64,000 nt of DNA, from assembly GCF_000014185.1 (NCBI RefSeq), contig NC_008148.1:930001-994000 (forward strand), read 5' to 3'. A model generated the notes under the pieces. It was not told where the DNA came from, did no database searches, and saw only the letters and a list, made by a program, of their open reading frames with translations. Source of the stretch: Rubrobacter xylanophilus DSM 9941 (GTDB taxonomy: Bacteria > Actinomycetota > Rubrobacteria > Rubrobacterales > Rubrobacteraceae). Shown here one piece after another: positions 54,488 through 63,368 of the stretch; position 1 is the first letter of the stretch, and each line of letters starts with the position of its first letter. A program made the translations under genes and the position numbers.

Positions 54488-55983
54488 GGCCGCTGCTGGA
54501 GATGCGCGGGATCACCAAGCGCTTCCCCGGCGTCGTCGCGCTCGACGGGGTGGACTTCGAGCTTCTGCCGGGCGAGGTGCACGTCCTGCTCGGGGAGAAC
54601 GGGGCCGGCAAGAGCACCCTCATCAAGATCCTCTCCGGCGCCTACCGCCCCGACGGCGGCGAGATCCTCATGGACGGGCGCCCCGTGGAGATCCGCTCCG
54701 CCGCCGAGGCCCGGCGCCTCGGGATAAGCACCATCTACCAGGAGTTCAACCTCGTCCCCCAGCTCACCGTCGCCGAGAACATCCACCTCGGGCGCCAGCC
54801 CCGGCGGTTCGGGGTGGTGGACCGGGGCGCGATGGAGCGGGCGGCGCGCGAGCTGCTGGAGAGGCTCGGGATAAGGGTGGACCCGCGGGCGCGCGTGGCC
54901 GACCTCGGGGTTGCCCGGCGGCAGATGGTCGAGATCGCCAAGGCGCTGGGGCTCAGGGCGCGGGTGCTCATCATGGACGAGCCCACCGCCGCGCTCTCCG
55001 AGCGGGAGGTCCGGCAGCTCTTCCGGATCGTCCGCCGGCTCAAGGAGGAGGGGGTGGGCGTAGTCTTCATCTCCCACCACCTGGAGGAGGTGGCGGAGAT
55101 CGGGGAGCGGGTGACCGTGCTGCGCGACGGGAGGCTGGTGGGGCGGGTGTCCGCGGACGCCGGGCGAGACGAGCTGGTGCGGATGATGGTCGGGCGGTCC
55201 ATCGAGGAGCAGTTCCCCCGCCGCCGCACCGAGCCCGGGGAGGTGCTGCTGGAGGTGCGCGGCCTCGGCCGGCGGGGGGTGCTGCGGGACGTCTCGCTGC
55301 GGGTGCGGGCCGGGGAGATCGTCGGGGTGGCCGGGCTCGTGGGGGCCGGGAGGACCGAGCTCGCCCGGGCCATCTTCGGGCTCGACCCGGCGGACTCGGG
55401 GGAGGTGCTGGTGGAGGGGCGGCCGCTCGAGGCCCCGGGACCGCAGGAGGCCCGGCGGCGGGGGGTGGGGTTCGTCACCGAGGACCGGCAGGGGCAGGGC
55501 ATCGTGCCGCCGCTCTCCGTGGCCGAGAACCTCGCGCTCGCCTCGCTGGAGCGTTACCTCAGGGGCCGGGTGCTCGTGGACCGGGGGCGCCTCTTGCGCC
55601 GGGCTCGGGAGATCGTGCAGAGCCTCAGGATAAGGACCCCCTCGCTGGAGCAGGAGATCCGCTACCTCTCCGGGGGCAACCAGCAGAAGGCGGTGATAGG
55701 GAGGTGGATGCTCGCCGGCAGCCGCGTGCTCATCATGGACGAGCCCACCCGCGGGGTGGACGTGGGGGCGAAGGTCGAGATCTACGAGCTCATGAACCGG
55801 CTCACGGAGGAGGGCGCGGGGATACTCATGATCTCCAGCGAGATGCCGGAGGTGCTGGGGATGAGCGACCGGGTGCTGGTGATGAGCGGCGGCAGGATAA
55901 CCGGCGAGCTCCCCGCCGAAGAGGCCACCCAGGAGCGGGTGATGGGGCTCGCCACCGCCGGAAGCGAGGCCGCCGTTGGCTAG
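54484..55983 (+). CDS. rbsA: Ribose ABC transporter ATP-binding protein
   Basis: A 499-residue ATPase with two ABC domains, sugar-importer class. Domain 1 Walker A GENGAGKST (about residues 38-46), Walker B VLIMDEPTAALS. Domain 2 has the degenerate Walker A GLVGAGRTELAR, signature LSGGNQQKAVIGRWM, and MDEPTRGVDVG. ATG overlaps the regulator stop (ATGA); its 3' end overlaps rbsC by 8 bases. Confidence 0.94.
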   Translation: MRPLLEMRGITKRFPGVVALDGVDFELLPGEVHVLLGENGAGKSTLIKILSGAYRPDGGEILMDGRPVEIRSAAEARRLGISTIYQEFNLVPQLTVAENIHLGRQPRRFGVVDRGAMERAARELLERLGIRVDPRARVADLGVARRQMVEIAKALGLRARVLIMDEPTAALSEREVRQLFRIVRRLKEEGVGVVFISHHLEEVAEIGERVTVLRDGRLVGRVSADAGRDELVRMMVGRSIEEQFPRRRTEPGEVLLEVRGLGRRGVLRDVSLRVRAGEIVGVAGLVGAGRTELARAIFGLDPADSGEVLVEGRPLEAPGPQEARRRGVGFVTEDRQGQGIVPPLSVAENLALASLERYLRGRVLVDRGRLLRRAREIVQSLRIRTPSLEQEIRYLSGGNQQKAVIGRWMLAGSRVLIMDEPTRGVDVGAKVEIYELMNRLTEEGAGILMISSEMPEVLGMSDRVLVMSGGRITGELPAEEATQERVMGLATAGSEAAVG

Positions 55984-56935
55984 CCTGGCGCGGCGGGTGC
56001 GGCCTCGGGAGCTGCTCTCCCGCGGCGGGCCGCTCGGCGGGCTCGTGCTGCTGTGCGCCGTCATGGCGGTCCTCTCGCCCAGCTTCCTCACCGTAACCAA
56101 CTTCTTCAACGTCGGCACCCAGATAGCCGTTATCCTGATCCTCGCCCTCGGGCAGACCTTCGTGATCGTCTCCGGGGGCATAGACCTCTCGGTGGGGAGC
56201 GTGCTGGCGCTCGCCGGGGTGGTCTTCGGGTGGGCGACCGCGGTGGCCGGGCTGCCCCTCGCGCCGGCGCTTCTGCTGGGGCTCGGGGCCGGGGCCGCCG
56301 CCGGGCTCGTCAACGGGCTGCTCATAACGCTCGGCAACCTGCCGCCGTTCATCGCGACGCTCGCCATGCTCAGCGCCGCCCGGGGGTTGGCGCTCGTGAT
56401 CTCCGGCGGGGTCCCGCTCAGCCCCATCCCGGAGCCCGTCCGGCATCTGGGCAGCGGGGACCTCTTCGGGGCGGTGCCGCTGCCGGTGGTGCTCATGATC
56501 GCCATGTGGCTCCTGACGGCGGCCATACTCCGCTACACTTACCCGGGGCGGTGCATGTACGCCATCGGGGGCAACGAGGAGGCCGCCCGGCTCTCCGGGA
56601 TAGGGGTGGGGAGGCAGAAGCTCCTCATCTACACCCTCTCCGGCCTCTTCGCGGGGGTGGCGGGCATCCTGCAGACCGCCCGTCTCGCCTCGGCCCAGCC
56701 GCAGGCCGGGTTCACCTTCGAGCTGGACGCCATAGCCGCGGTGGTCATCGGCGGGGCGAGCCTCACCGGCGGGGTCGGCACGGCCTCGGGGACGCTCATC
56801 GGGGCGCTCATCCTGGGCGTGCTGCGCAACGGGCTGAATCTGCTGAACGTCTCGGCGTTCTGGCAGCAGGTGGTCATAGGCGCGGTCATCGCGCTGGCCG
56901 TGATGACGGATACCTTGAGAAGGCGGAGGAAGTAG
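55976..56935 (+). CDS. rbsC: Ribose ABC transporter permease
   Basis: A 319-residue permease of the ribose/galactose BPD_transp_2 family, about 9-10 helices. ILALGQTFVIVSGGIDLSVGSVLALAGVVFGW and GGNEEAARLSGIGVGRQKLLIYTLSGLFAGVAGILQTARL carry the family signature; AVVIGGASLTGGVGTASGTLIGALILGVLRNGLNLLNVS ends it. TTG start inside the end of rbsA. Confidence 0.93.
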   Translation: MASLARRVRPRELLSRGGPLGGLVLLCAVMAVLSPSFLTVTNFFNVGTQIAVILILALGQTFVIVSGGIDLSVGSVLALAGVVFGWATAVAGLPLAPALLLGLGAGAAAGLVNGLLITLGNLPPFIATLAMLSAARGLALVISGGVPLSPIPEPVRHLGSGDLFGAVPLPVVLMIAMWLLTAAILRYTYPGRCMYAIGGNEEAARLSGIGVGRQKLLIYTLSGLFAGVAGILQTARLASAQPQAGFTFELDAIAAVVIGGASLTGGVGTASGTLIGALILGVLRNGLNLLNVSAFWQQVVIGAVIALAVMTDTLRRRRK

Positions 56936-56946
56936 GAGGTGCTGCT

Positions 56947-57882
56947 GTGAGGAGGGCTGCGCTGTGCGTGCTGCTGGTGGTGCTGGCCGCGGCGCTCGTG
57001 GCCGGGTGCGGCCGCGGGGGCGGGGGCGGCGAGGAGGGCCAGAGGACCATCGGGCTCTCCATCTCCACCCTGAACAACCCGTTCTTCGTCACCCTGCGCG
57101 ACGGGGCCCAGCGCGCGGCCAAGGAGGCGGGGGTGGAGCTCATAGTCTCCGACGCGCAGAACGACGCCGCCCAGCAGCAGGACGACATCCAGGCGTTCAT
57201 CACCCAGCAGGTGGACGCCATCCTGGTCAACCCGGTGGACTCCGAGGCGGTCGTCCCGGCCATCCAGGCGGCCAACGACGCCGGGATACCGGTCATCGCG
57301 CTCGACCGCGGGGCGGCGGGCGGCGAGATAGAGACGCTCATCGCCTCGGACAACGTCGAGGGCGGCCGGATGGCGGCGAGGGAGCTGATCCGGCTGGTCG
57401 GCAGCGGGCCGGTGGCGCAGCTGGAGGGGATACCGGGCACCAGCGCTGCCCGCGACCGGGGGAAGGGCTTCGAGGAGGTGATAGAGGGCCAGGACGCGGT
57501 GAGGCTGGTGGCGAGCCAGCCGGCGAACTTCGACCGGGCGCAGGGGCTCAACGTCACCCAGAACATCCTGCAGGCCCACCCGGAGATAAAGGGGATCTTC
57601 GCCCAGAACGACGAGATGGCGCTCGGGGCGGTGCGGGCGCTCGGCGAGCGGGCCGGGACGGAGGTGAAGATCGTGGGCTTCGACGCGATCGAGGACGCCC
57701 TGAAGGCCATCCGGGACGGGAGGATGAACGCCACCATCGCCCAGCAGCCGGCGAAGATGGGCTCCCTCGGGGTGAGAAACGCTATAAAGGTGATCGAGGG
57801 GGAGTCGGTCCCGAAGAACATCCCGGTGGAGGTGCGGCTGGTGACGAAGGAGAACGTCTCGGAGTTCCTCGGGCAGCAGTAG
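56947..57882 (+). CDS. rbsB: Ribose-binding lipoprotein of ABC transporter
   Basis: A 311-residue substrate-binding protein. Lipobox ALVAGC (Cys about 21) anchors it in the membrane. Mature part: IGLSISTLNNPFFVTLRDGAQRAAKEAGVELIVSDAQND, VDAILVNPVDSEAVVPAIQAAND, GIPVIALDRGA and IVGFDAIEDALKAIRDGRMNATIAQQP, typical of RbsB. GTG start behind AGGAGGT. Ribose specificity is inferred from rbsK and rbsD downstream. Confidence 0.93.
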   Translation: MRRAALCVLLVVLAAALVAGCGRGGGGGEEGQRTIGLSISTLNNPFFVTLRDGAQRAAKEAGVELIVSDAQNDAAQQQDDIQAFITQQVDAILVNPVDSEAVVPAIQAANDAGIPVIALDRGAAGGEIETLIASDNVEGGRMAARELIRLVGSGPVAQLEGIPGTSAARDRGKGFEEVIEGQDAVRLVASQPANFDRAQGLNVTQNILQAHPEIKGIFAQNDEMALGAVRALGERAGTEVKIVGFDAIEDALKAIRDGRMNATIAQQPAKMGSLGVRNAIKVIEGESVPKNIPVEVRLVTKENVSEFLGQQ

Positions 57883-57886
57883 TAGC

Positions 57887-58792
57887 ATGGCCGGGGTCTT
57901 CGTGATGGGCTCCATCAACCAGGACTTCGTCCTGAGGGTGGAGCGGCGCCCGGGCCCGGGCGAGACGGTCACCGACGCGGAGCTCTCGCTGCACCCGGGC
58001 GGCAAGGGGGCGAACCAGTCGGCGGCGGCGGCGCTGCTGGGGGCGGAGGTGGCCTTTCTGGGCAGGGTCGGCGATGACGGGCTGGGGGAGCCGCTGGTGC
58101 GCAACCTGCGGGAGAAGGGGGTGGATGCGGGCCTGGTGGAGCGCGTCGCGGGGCGCTCCACCGGCGCGGCGTTCATAACGGTCACCCCGGACGGGGAGAA
58201 CGCGATCACGGTGGCGCCGGGTGCGAACCGGGCGCTCCTCCCCCCGGACGTGGAGGCGGCCCGCGAGCGGATCGCCGCCTCCCGGGTGCTGGTGGCGCAG
58301 ATGGAGATCCCGCGGGAGACGGTGTTCCGGGGGGTGGAGGTGGCGTCGGAGGCGGGCACCCGGGTGCTGCTGAACCTGGCCCCGCCGTTCGAGGTGCCGG
58401 GGGAGCTCCTGGGGCTGCTGGACCCGCTGGTGGTGAACGAGCACGAGGCGGCCTTCCTGCTCGGGGAGCCGGTGGAGGGGGTGGAGGGGGCGCTCGCCGC
58501 CGCGCCGGAGCTCCTCGGCCTGGGGGCGCGCTCCGCCGTGATCACGCTCGGCCCCGCCGGGGCGGTCTTCGCCCTGGAGGGCCGGGCGGAGCACGCGTCC
58601 GCCCCCCGGGTGAGGGCGGTGGACACCACGGGGGCCGGGGACGCCTTCGTCGGGGCGCTGGCCGCCCGGCTGGCCGCCGGGGAGGCGCTGGGGGAGGCCG
58701 TCGCCTACGCGGTCCGGGCCGGGGCGGCGGCGGTCACGAGAGAGGGGGCGCAGGGCGCCCTCCCGACGCCGGAGGTGGTGGAGGGGCTGTGA
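57887..58792 (+). CDS. rbsK: Ribokinase
   Basis: PfkB-family kinase phosphorylating ribose to ribose-5-phosphate. N-terminal VFVMGSINQDFVLRVERRPGPGET, substrate motif HPGGKGANQSAAAALLG, and the anion-hole/catalytic DTTGAGDAFVGAL with the base Asp. It has 301 residues, ATG start 4 bases after rbsB. The product feeds prs and the pentose pathway. Confidence 0.95.
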   Translation: MAGVFVMGSINQDFVLRVERRPGPGETVTDAELSLHPGGKGANQSAAAALLGAEVAFLGRVGDDGLGEPLVRNLREKGVDAGLVERVAGRSTGAAFITVTPDGENAITVAPGANRALLPPDVEAARERIAASRVLVAQMEIPRETVFRGVEVASEAGTRVLLNLAPPFEVPGELLGLLDPLVVNEHEAAFLLGEPVEGVEGALAAAPELLGLGARSAVITLGPAGAVFALEGRAEHASAPRVRAVDTTGAGDAFVGALAARLAAGEALGEAVAYAVRAGAAAVTREGAQGALPTPEVVEGL

Positions 58793-59178
58793 AGCGGGGT
58801 GGCATCGTAAACGCGCAGCTGGCCGGGGCGCTGGCCCGGCTGGGGCACACGGACACGCTGGTCGTCTGCGACGCGGGGCTCCCCATCCCGCACGGGCCGG
58901 AGGTCGTGGACCTGGCCTTCAGGCTGGGCATCCCCGGCTTCGGGCCCGTGCTGGAGGGCATCCTGGAGGAGCTGGTGGTGGAGGAGGCGGTGGCGGCGCG
59001 GGAGGTGGAGGGGGCGAACCCGGACTGCCACGCCCTGCTCGCCTCCCGCCTGCCGGAGCTGAAGCTCGTGCCCCACTGGGAGCTCAAGCTGCGCGCCGCC
59101 GACGCCCGGCTGGTGGTCCGCACCGGGGAGGCCACCCCCTACTCGAACGTGATCCTGCGCTGCGGGGTGCCCTTCTAG
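58789..59178 (+). CDS. rbsD: D-ribose pyranase
   Basis: Interconverts pyranose and furanose forms of ribose, supplying ribokinase. It has 129 residues, family length; MKRGGIVNAQLAGALARLGHTDTLVVCDAGLPIP with the catalytic His and Asp, and the C-terminal RTGEATPYSNVILRCGVPF. GTG start overlaps the rbsK stop by four bases. The gene order regulator-A-C-B-K-D differs from E. coli, where D is first. Confidence 0.95.
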   Translation: MKRGGIVNAQLAGALARLGHTDTLVVCDAGLPIPHGPEVVDLAFRLGIPGFGPVLEGILEELVVEEAVAAREVEGANPDCHALLASRLPELKLVPHWELKLRAADARLVVRTGEATPYSNVILRCGVPF

Positions 59179-60422
59179 CAGCTGGAGTCCCCGGGCCGGG
59201 GGACGGAGAGCCCGAAGAGGGGCCGCAGCCGGATGCCGAGGTAGGTGCCCAGCAGCGCCATCGCCGCCCACAGCCAGCCGTGCAGGCTGAAGGAGGCCAC
59301 CCCGGAGAAGTACGCCCCGATGTTGCAGCCGTAGGCGATCCTGGCCCCGTACCCCATGAGAACGCCGCCGACGAGCGCCGCGGCGATGGTCTTCGCGGGG
59401 ATCCTGCGGTGCACCACGAAGGTGCCCCCGAGCGCCGCCGCGGCCATGGCGCCGAGCACGATGCCGAAGTCCATCACGGAGGTGACGTCGGCGAGAACGG
59501 GGGCCTGGAGGCTGGCCGCCCGCTCCCCGGACCAGTAGGTCCAGGAGCCGACGTCCACCCCGAGCGCGGCGGCTATCTTGGAGCCCCAGAGCGCGAAGGC
59601 GCTGGTGATGCCCCAGGGCTGGCCGCTGACGAGGAGGGTGGCGCCGTTGAGAACGGCGAGCGCCACCGCGCCCGCCCACAGCGGCCAGGTGCCGCGCACC
59701 GCGCGCGCCAGCCCGCGCGCGCTGGGCCGGGGCGCGAGCTCCGGCGGTCGGCGCCTGCGGGCCACCGCGACCGTGGCGGAGGCCACGAGCCCGATGGCCG
59801 CGAGCTGCACCGCGAGCGCCCCGGCGTACCCCCCGAAGAGCTCGGCGAGCGAGACGGGGGCGAGGTTGAGCGCCTCCTGCGTCCAGAAGCCCCAGTGCCA
59901 GGCCCCGAGCACCGAGCCGAAGATGAAGCCGGCGAGGGTGAAGAGGATGGAGGTCTGCCCGCCGCCGACGGAGTAGAGCGAGCCCGAGGCGCAGGCCCCG
60001 CCGAGCTGCATCCCCACGCCGAAGATGAACGCCCCCACGACCACCGAGAGCCCGAGCGGGGCGACGCTGCCCTCCACCTGCGCCCCGAAGAGCCCGCTCC
60101 CGGCGGCGAGGATGGGCGCGAAGATGGCGCTGGCCACCGCGAGCATGAGCATGTGGGCCCTCAGGCCCGCCCCCTGCCCGACGGCGACGAGCTGCCGGAA
60201 GGCGGAGGTGAACCCGAACCGGGCGTGGTAGAGCGCGACCCCGAGGAGCACCCCGATGAGGTAGAGCACCCCCTGCCGCACCCCGTGCCCGGAGAAGACC
60301 GCATAGCCCAGGAGCGCCATCGCCCCGAAGGCCGCCGCCGCGACCCCGGTCCGCGGCTCCGGCAGGCTGCCGGCGAACCCCCTCACGCCCTCGGCGCGTA
60401 CCGGCCGTTCGGTGTGTTCCAT
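59175..60422 (-). CDS. YeeE/YedE (TsuA-like) sulfur-compound transporter
   Basis: A 415-residue membrane protein of about 10-12 helices with the internal repeat of the YeeE/YedE family. Conserved cysteine motifs QLGGACASGSLYSVGGG and AYGCNIGAYFSG line the path in thiosulfate transporters of this family. ATG start behind GGAGGGGAGAAG. Likely imports thiosulfate or another reduced sulfur compound. No partner sulfurtransferase (TsuB/TusA) is adjacent. Stop overlaps rbsD convergently by 4 bases. Confidence 0.88.
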   Translation of the reverse strand: MEHTERPVRAEGVRGFAGSLPEPRTGVAAAAFGAMALLGYAVFSGHGVRQGVLYLIGVLLGVALYHARFGFTSAFRQLVAVGQGAGLRAHMLMLAVASAIFAPILAAGSGLFGAQVEGSVAPLGLSVVVGAFIFGVGMQLGGACASGSLYSVGGGQTSILFTLAGFIFGSVLGAWHWGFWTQEALNLAPVSLAELFGGYAGALAVQLAAIGLVASATVAVARRRRPPELAPRPSARGLARAVRGTWPLWAGAVALAVLNGATLLVSGQPWGITSAFALWGSKIAAALGVDVGSWTYWSGERAASLQAPVLADVTSVMDFGIVLGAMAAAALGGTFVVHRRIPAKTIAAALVGGVLMGYGARIAYGCNIGAYFSGVASFSLHGWLWAAMALLGTYLGIRLRPLFGLSVPRPGDSSC

Positions 60423-60461
60423 CTTCTCCCCTCCGCGTCTTAATCCCTACAGAACGTATCG

Positions 60462-60491
60462 GAATTACAGCAGGCGGGGAGGGGCTGTCAA
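60462..60491 (-). promoter_or_regulatory. Promoter for YeeE/YedE gene
   Basis: Minus-strand TTGACA (60491-60486), 18-base spacer, TAATTC (60467-60462), 40 bases before the ATG. ATACGTTCTGTAG in the leader has a TAC/GTA dyad and may be an operator. Confidence 0.55.
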
Positions 60492-60510
60492 GGGCGGGGG
60501 TGTGAGGGGG

Positions 60511-61329
60511 TTAACGGGAGGCCCCGGCGAAGAAGACGGGGCCGCGGGCCGTGAGGTGGTCCGGGCTGAGGCCCGCGGATATCAGCAGCTGCCGAACCTC
60601 CTCCGGGGAGAAGAAGCGCAGGCCGCCGGCGGAGAGCAGGCCCTGCAGGGCGGAGCCCGCGGTGCTCCGGGCGCGCAGGAGGCCCATGAGGGCGAGCCTG
60701 CCGCCGGGGGCGAGCACCCGGGCCGTCTCCCGCAGGGCGCGGGCCGGGTCGCGCAGCTCGTTCAGGGTGCCGCCGCAGGCCACGCCGGAGAAGGAGGCGT
60801 CGGCGAACGGCAGGCGGTGGGCGTCGGCCCGGACCAGGGAAAGGCGCGCGCCGGAGCGGCGGGCGCGCCGGGCGGCCTCCCGGAGCATGGGGGGCGAGAT
60901 GTCCAGCCCTACGACCTCGCCGCCGGTCTTCGGGGCCAGGTTGCGGGCGTAGAGCCCCGCGGAGCAGCCCAGGTCCAGGTACCGGCCGCCGCGGGGGCGC
61001 CCGAGCAGGCGGAGGACGAGCTCTATCTCCCGCTCGTTCGGGAAGCTCTCGCCCGTGAGCAGCGTGAGGGAGCGGGAACGCCACAGCGGCTCGTAGAGGC
61101 GCCCCGCGCCCGGGAGGAGGTTCGAGAGGTTCGCGGGGCTCGCGGCCCCGGTGCGTCTCCCGAGCAGGTCCAGGTAGCCGTCCGCCACGCGGTAGGCGGT
61201 GCCGGAGGGGGAGCGGAGGGTGCCCGAGAGGATCACGCCGCCGGACTCCGAGGAGATCTCCGCCGGCAGGAGGCCCGGCGGGGAGGAGGGTTCGGGGCGG
61301 AGGACGCCGAGGAGGCTCCGGCTCAGCAC
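60511..61329 (-). CDS. SAM-dependent methyltransferase
   Basis: A 272-residue class I methyltransferase. About 90 N-terminal residues resemble a Trm112/UbiE-like preface (GGVILSGTLRSPSGTAYRVADGYLDLL), as in proteins with an uncharacterised N-terminal domain. Then SAM motif I YLDLGCSAGLYARNL, motif II VVGLDISPPMLREAARRA, and RADAHRLPFADASFSGVACGGTLNEL. Substrate unknown, possibly a quinone or lipid. 4 bases downstream of the flavin reductase gene. Confidence 0.85.
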   Translation of the reverse strand: MLSRSLLGVLRPEPSSPPGLLPAEISSESGGVILSGTLRSPSGTAYRVADGYLDLLGRRTGAASPANLSNLLPGAGRLYEPLWRSRSLTLLTGESFPNEREIELVLRLLGRPRGGRYLDLGCSAGLYARNLAPKTGGEVVGLDISPPMLREAARRARRSGARLSLVRADAHRLPFADASFSGVACGGTLNELRDPARALRETARVLAPGGRLALMGLLRARSTAGSALQGLLSAGGLRFFSPEEVRQLLISAGLSPDHLTARGPVFFAGASR

Positions 61330-61333
61330 CGTC

Positions 61334-61972
61334 TCACCCGGGCGCCTGCCCCCGCCTCCGGTCCCTGAAGCGCTGGAGGCGGATGTCGAAGCCGCGGACC
61401 GAGTCCACGAACGCCCCGGACTCGGGGGGCCTGCGGTCCGGCTGCAGCCGGGGGTAGCCGCCCTCGTGGTAGACCAACGGGCCCTTGCGGGTGTCGCCGA
61501 GGCGCACCTCCACCACCCGGCCCAGGAACAGGTCGTGGTCGCCGCCGGGGTAGACCTCCTCCAGCTCGCACTCGATCGCGGCGAGGGCCCCGGCGGCCAG
61601 CGGAGCGCCCGTCCGGCCGTAGCCGCCCCCCAGGGAGCGCACCGCCGTCGGGCCGCTGGAGCGCTCCGGGGAGGCGAACAGCCGCGAGAGGCCCTCCTGG
61701 TCGTCGGCCAGGATGTTTATGGCGAAGGCGCGCTCCTCCCGGATGCGCGGGTTCAGGCGGGCGCTCTTGTGGACGCTCACCAGCATGAGCGGCGGGTCGA
61801 GGGAGACCGAGATCACCGCGTTCGCCGTCATCCCCTCGGCCCGCTCGCCGCTGCCGCTGGTCACCACGGTGACCCCGGAGGGGAAGTGGCGCATCGCCCG
61901 CTTCAACGCCTCGCCGCCCGCGCCCAGGCGCTCCCAGCCGCTCTCGGGGTGGTGGGCTTTGTCCGGGGGCAT
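61334..61972 (-). CDS. Flavin reductase family protein
   Basis: A 212-residue FMN-binding split-barrel protein of the HpaC/flavin reductase-like type. RHFPSGVTVVTSGSGERAEGMTANAVISVSLDPPLMLVSVHKSARLNPRIREERAFAINILADDQ is the family core. It reduces FMN/FAD with NAD(P)H, usually for a monooxygenase partner, or acts itself as an oxidoreductase. No obvious monooxygenase lies next to it. ATG start. Confidence 0.88.
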   Translation of the reverse strand: MPPDKAHHPESGWERLGAGGEALKRAMRHFPSGVTVVTSGSGERAEGMTANAVISVSLDPPLMLVSVHKSARLNPRIREERAFAINILADDQEGLSRLFASPERSSGPTAVRSLGGGYGRTGAPLAAGALAAIECELEEVYPGGDHDLFLGRVVEVRLGDTRKGPLVYHEGGYPRLQPDRRPPESGAFVDSVRGFDIRLQRFRDRRRGQAPG

Positions 61973-62019
61973 GTGCTCTTCTTCTCCTTCCCTCTGGCTC
62001 TACCCGGGAGTGTACAGGC

Positions 62020-62715
62020 TCAGCCCGCGCGCAGCTCCTTCGGCCACCACCGCTCCACCATCTTGAGGTCCGAGCCGTACCAGCGCTCGAAGCCGCCGCT
62101 GTGGTAGGCCTCCTCCAGGACTATCTCCTCCGAGCCGGGCAGCAGGGCGCTCTGCACCGGGACCACGCCGTCCCCGGGGACCCGCCCGTCGTCGATCAGG
62201 CGCTCGTAGCGGCGGCGGGCCCGGCGGGAGAGCGCGCCGTGGGCGGCGGCCCCCGCCACCGAGATGTAGCGCAGGCCGGCGGGCCTGTGCAGCGCGCCGG
62301 GGAACATCTCGTTCACCTGGGCCAGCGGGGAGAGGCTCTTGCGGTCCGCCACGAGGTGGGGGCTGCCCAGCGTGATCAGGTGCGAGACCCGCCGGTGCCC
62401 GGAGTAGCGGCGGCCGCCGTAGGGCGCCTGCCCGCCGATGTACACCCGGCAGGCCACCCCGCCCGCCGAGTGCCCCACGAGCACCGCCCGCTCCGCGCCG
62501 CTCTCCAGGAGCGCCCGGTCGACCGCGCGGGCGACCTGGAAGATCAGCTGCCCGTACCCGAAGAGCCGGCCCCAGATCCAGTCCAGCGGCGTGATGGAGG
62601 CGACGCGCACCTCGCGGGAGCCGGAGAGCTCGCCGAGCAGCCGCGCCAGCCGCCAGTACTGCCAGGGCCAGGACATGAGGCCCCCGACGATGACTATGGG
62701 AGGAGCGCCTGCCAC
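62020..62715 (-). CDS. Alpha/beta hydrolase, lipase-like
   Basis: A 231-residue hydrolase. PPIVIVGGLMSWPWQYWRLARLL is the oxyanion-hole strand, nucleophile elbow VGHSAGG with Ser, then ITLGSPH, Asp near GVVPVQSALLPGSE, and His in EEAYHSGGFERWYG. Similar to plant-type/actinobacterial lipases acting on lipids. GTG 62715 is chosen; TATACT lies 7 bases upstream, so the mRNA is probably leaderless. No signal peptide. Confidence 0.84.
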   Translation of the reverse strand: MAGAPPIVIVGGLMSWPWQYWRLARLLGELSGSREVRVASITPLDWIWGRLFGYGQLIFQVARAVDRALLESGAERAVLVGHSAGGVACRVYIGGQAPYGGRRYSGHRRVSHLITLGSPHLVADRKSLSPLAQVNEMFPGALHRPAGLRYISVAGAAAHGALSRRARRRYERLIDDGRVPGDGVVPVQSALLPGSEEIVLEEAYHSGGFERWYGSDLKMVERWWPKELRAG

Positions 62716-62722
62716 GCCGGGA

Positions 62723-62728
62723 AGTATA
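62723..62728 (-). promoter_or_regulatory. -10 box of lipase gene
   Basis: TATACT on the minus strand, 7 bases before the GTG start, with no clear -35. Fits a leaderless transcript. Confidence 0.5.
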
Positions 62729-62750
62729 GCTCCCGGGGGTGGCGGGGCGC

Positions 62751-63368
62751 TCAGAGGAGGCTCGAGCGCACCCCGTCGAGCACGAACTGGGCCGCCAGCG
62801 CCGCGATGACCACCCCCAGCACCCGCGAGAGGACGTTGGCCCCGGTCTCCCCGAGGAGGCCCATGATCCTGGAGGCGAGCAGGAGCGAGGCGAGGGTGAG
62901 CAGCAGCACCGCGAGCAGCACCCCCACGAAGACCGCGAGCTCCAGCGCGCCCCGCCCGCCGGTGTACAGCAGCACGGTGGCTATCGCGCCGGGGCCGGCG
63001 ATGAGCGGGATGGCCAGCGGGAAGACGGAGATGTCGTGGTCGTAGTGGTCCTCCTCCTGCTCGCGCACGGTGCGCGAGCGCAGGCCGCGGGGGGAGGAGA
63101 AGACCATGTCCAGCGCGAGGATGAACAGCAGGATGCCCCCCGCGATCCTGAAGGCGGCGAGGCTTATGCCGAGCGCCCCGAGCAGCACGTCCCCGGCGAG
63201 GGCGAACCCGAGGAGGATCGCCGCCCCCAGCAGCGCGCCCCTGAGCGCGGTCTCCCGCTTGCGCTTTGCGGGGTACCCGCCGGTGAGCGCCGCGAAGACG
63301 GGGGCGAGCCCCGGCGGGTCCACCACCACGAGCAGCGTGACGAACGCGTTGAAGGCGTAGTCGAGCAC
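62751..63368 (-). CDS. MarC family integral membrane protein
   Basis: A 205-residue protein with six predicted helices. N-terminal FNAFVTLLVVVDPPGLAPVFAALT and central FPLAIPLIAGPGAIATVLLY are the two inverted-repeat motifs of the MarC/UPF0056 family. Function unknown; formerly linked to antibiotic resistance without firm proof. GTG start directly adjoining the stop of the upstream peptidase gene, so cotranscribed. Confidence 0.9.
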   Translation of the reverse strand: MLDYAFNAFVTLLVVVDPPGLAPVFAALTGGYPAKRKRETALRGALLGAAILLGFALAGDVLLGALGISLAAFRIAGGILLFILALDMVFSSPRGLRSRTVREQEEDHYDHDISVFPLAIPLIAGPGAIATVLLYTGGRGALELAVFVGVLLAVLLLTLASLLLASRIMGLLGETGANVLSRVLGVVIAALAAQFVLDGVRSSLL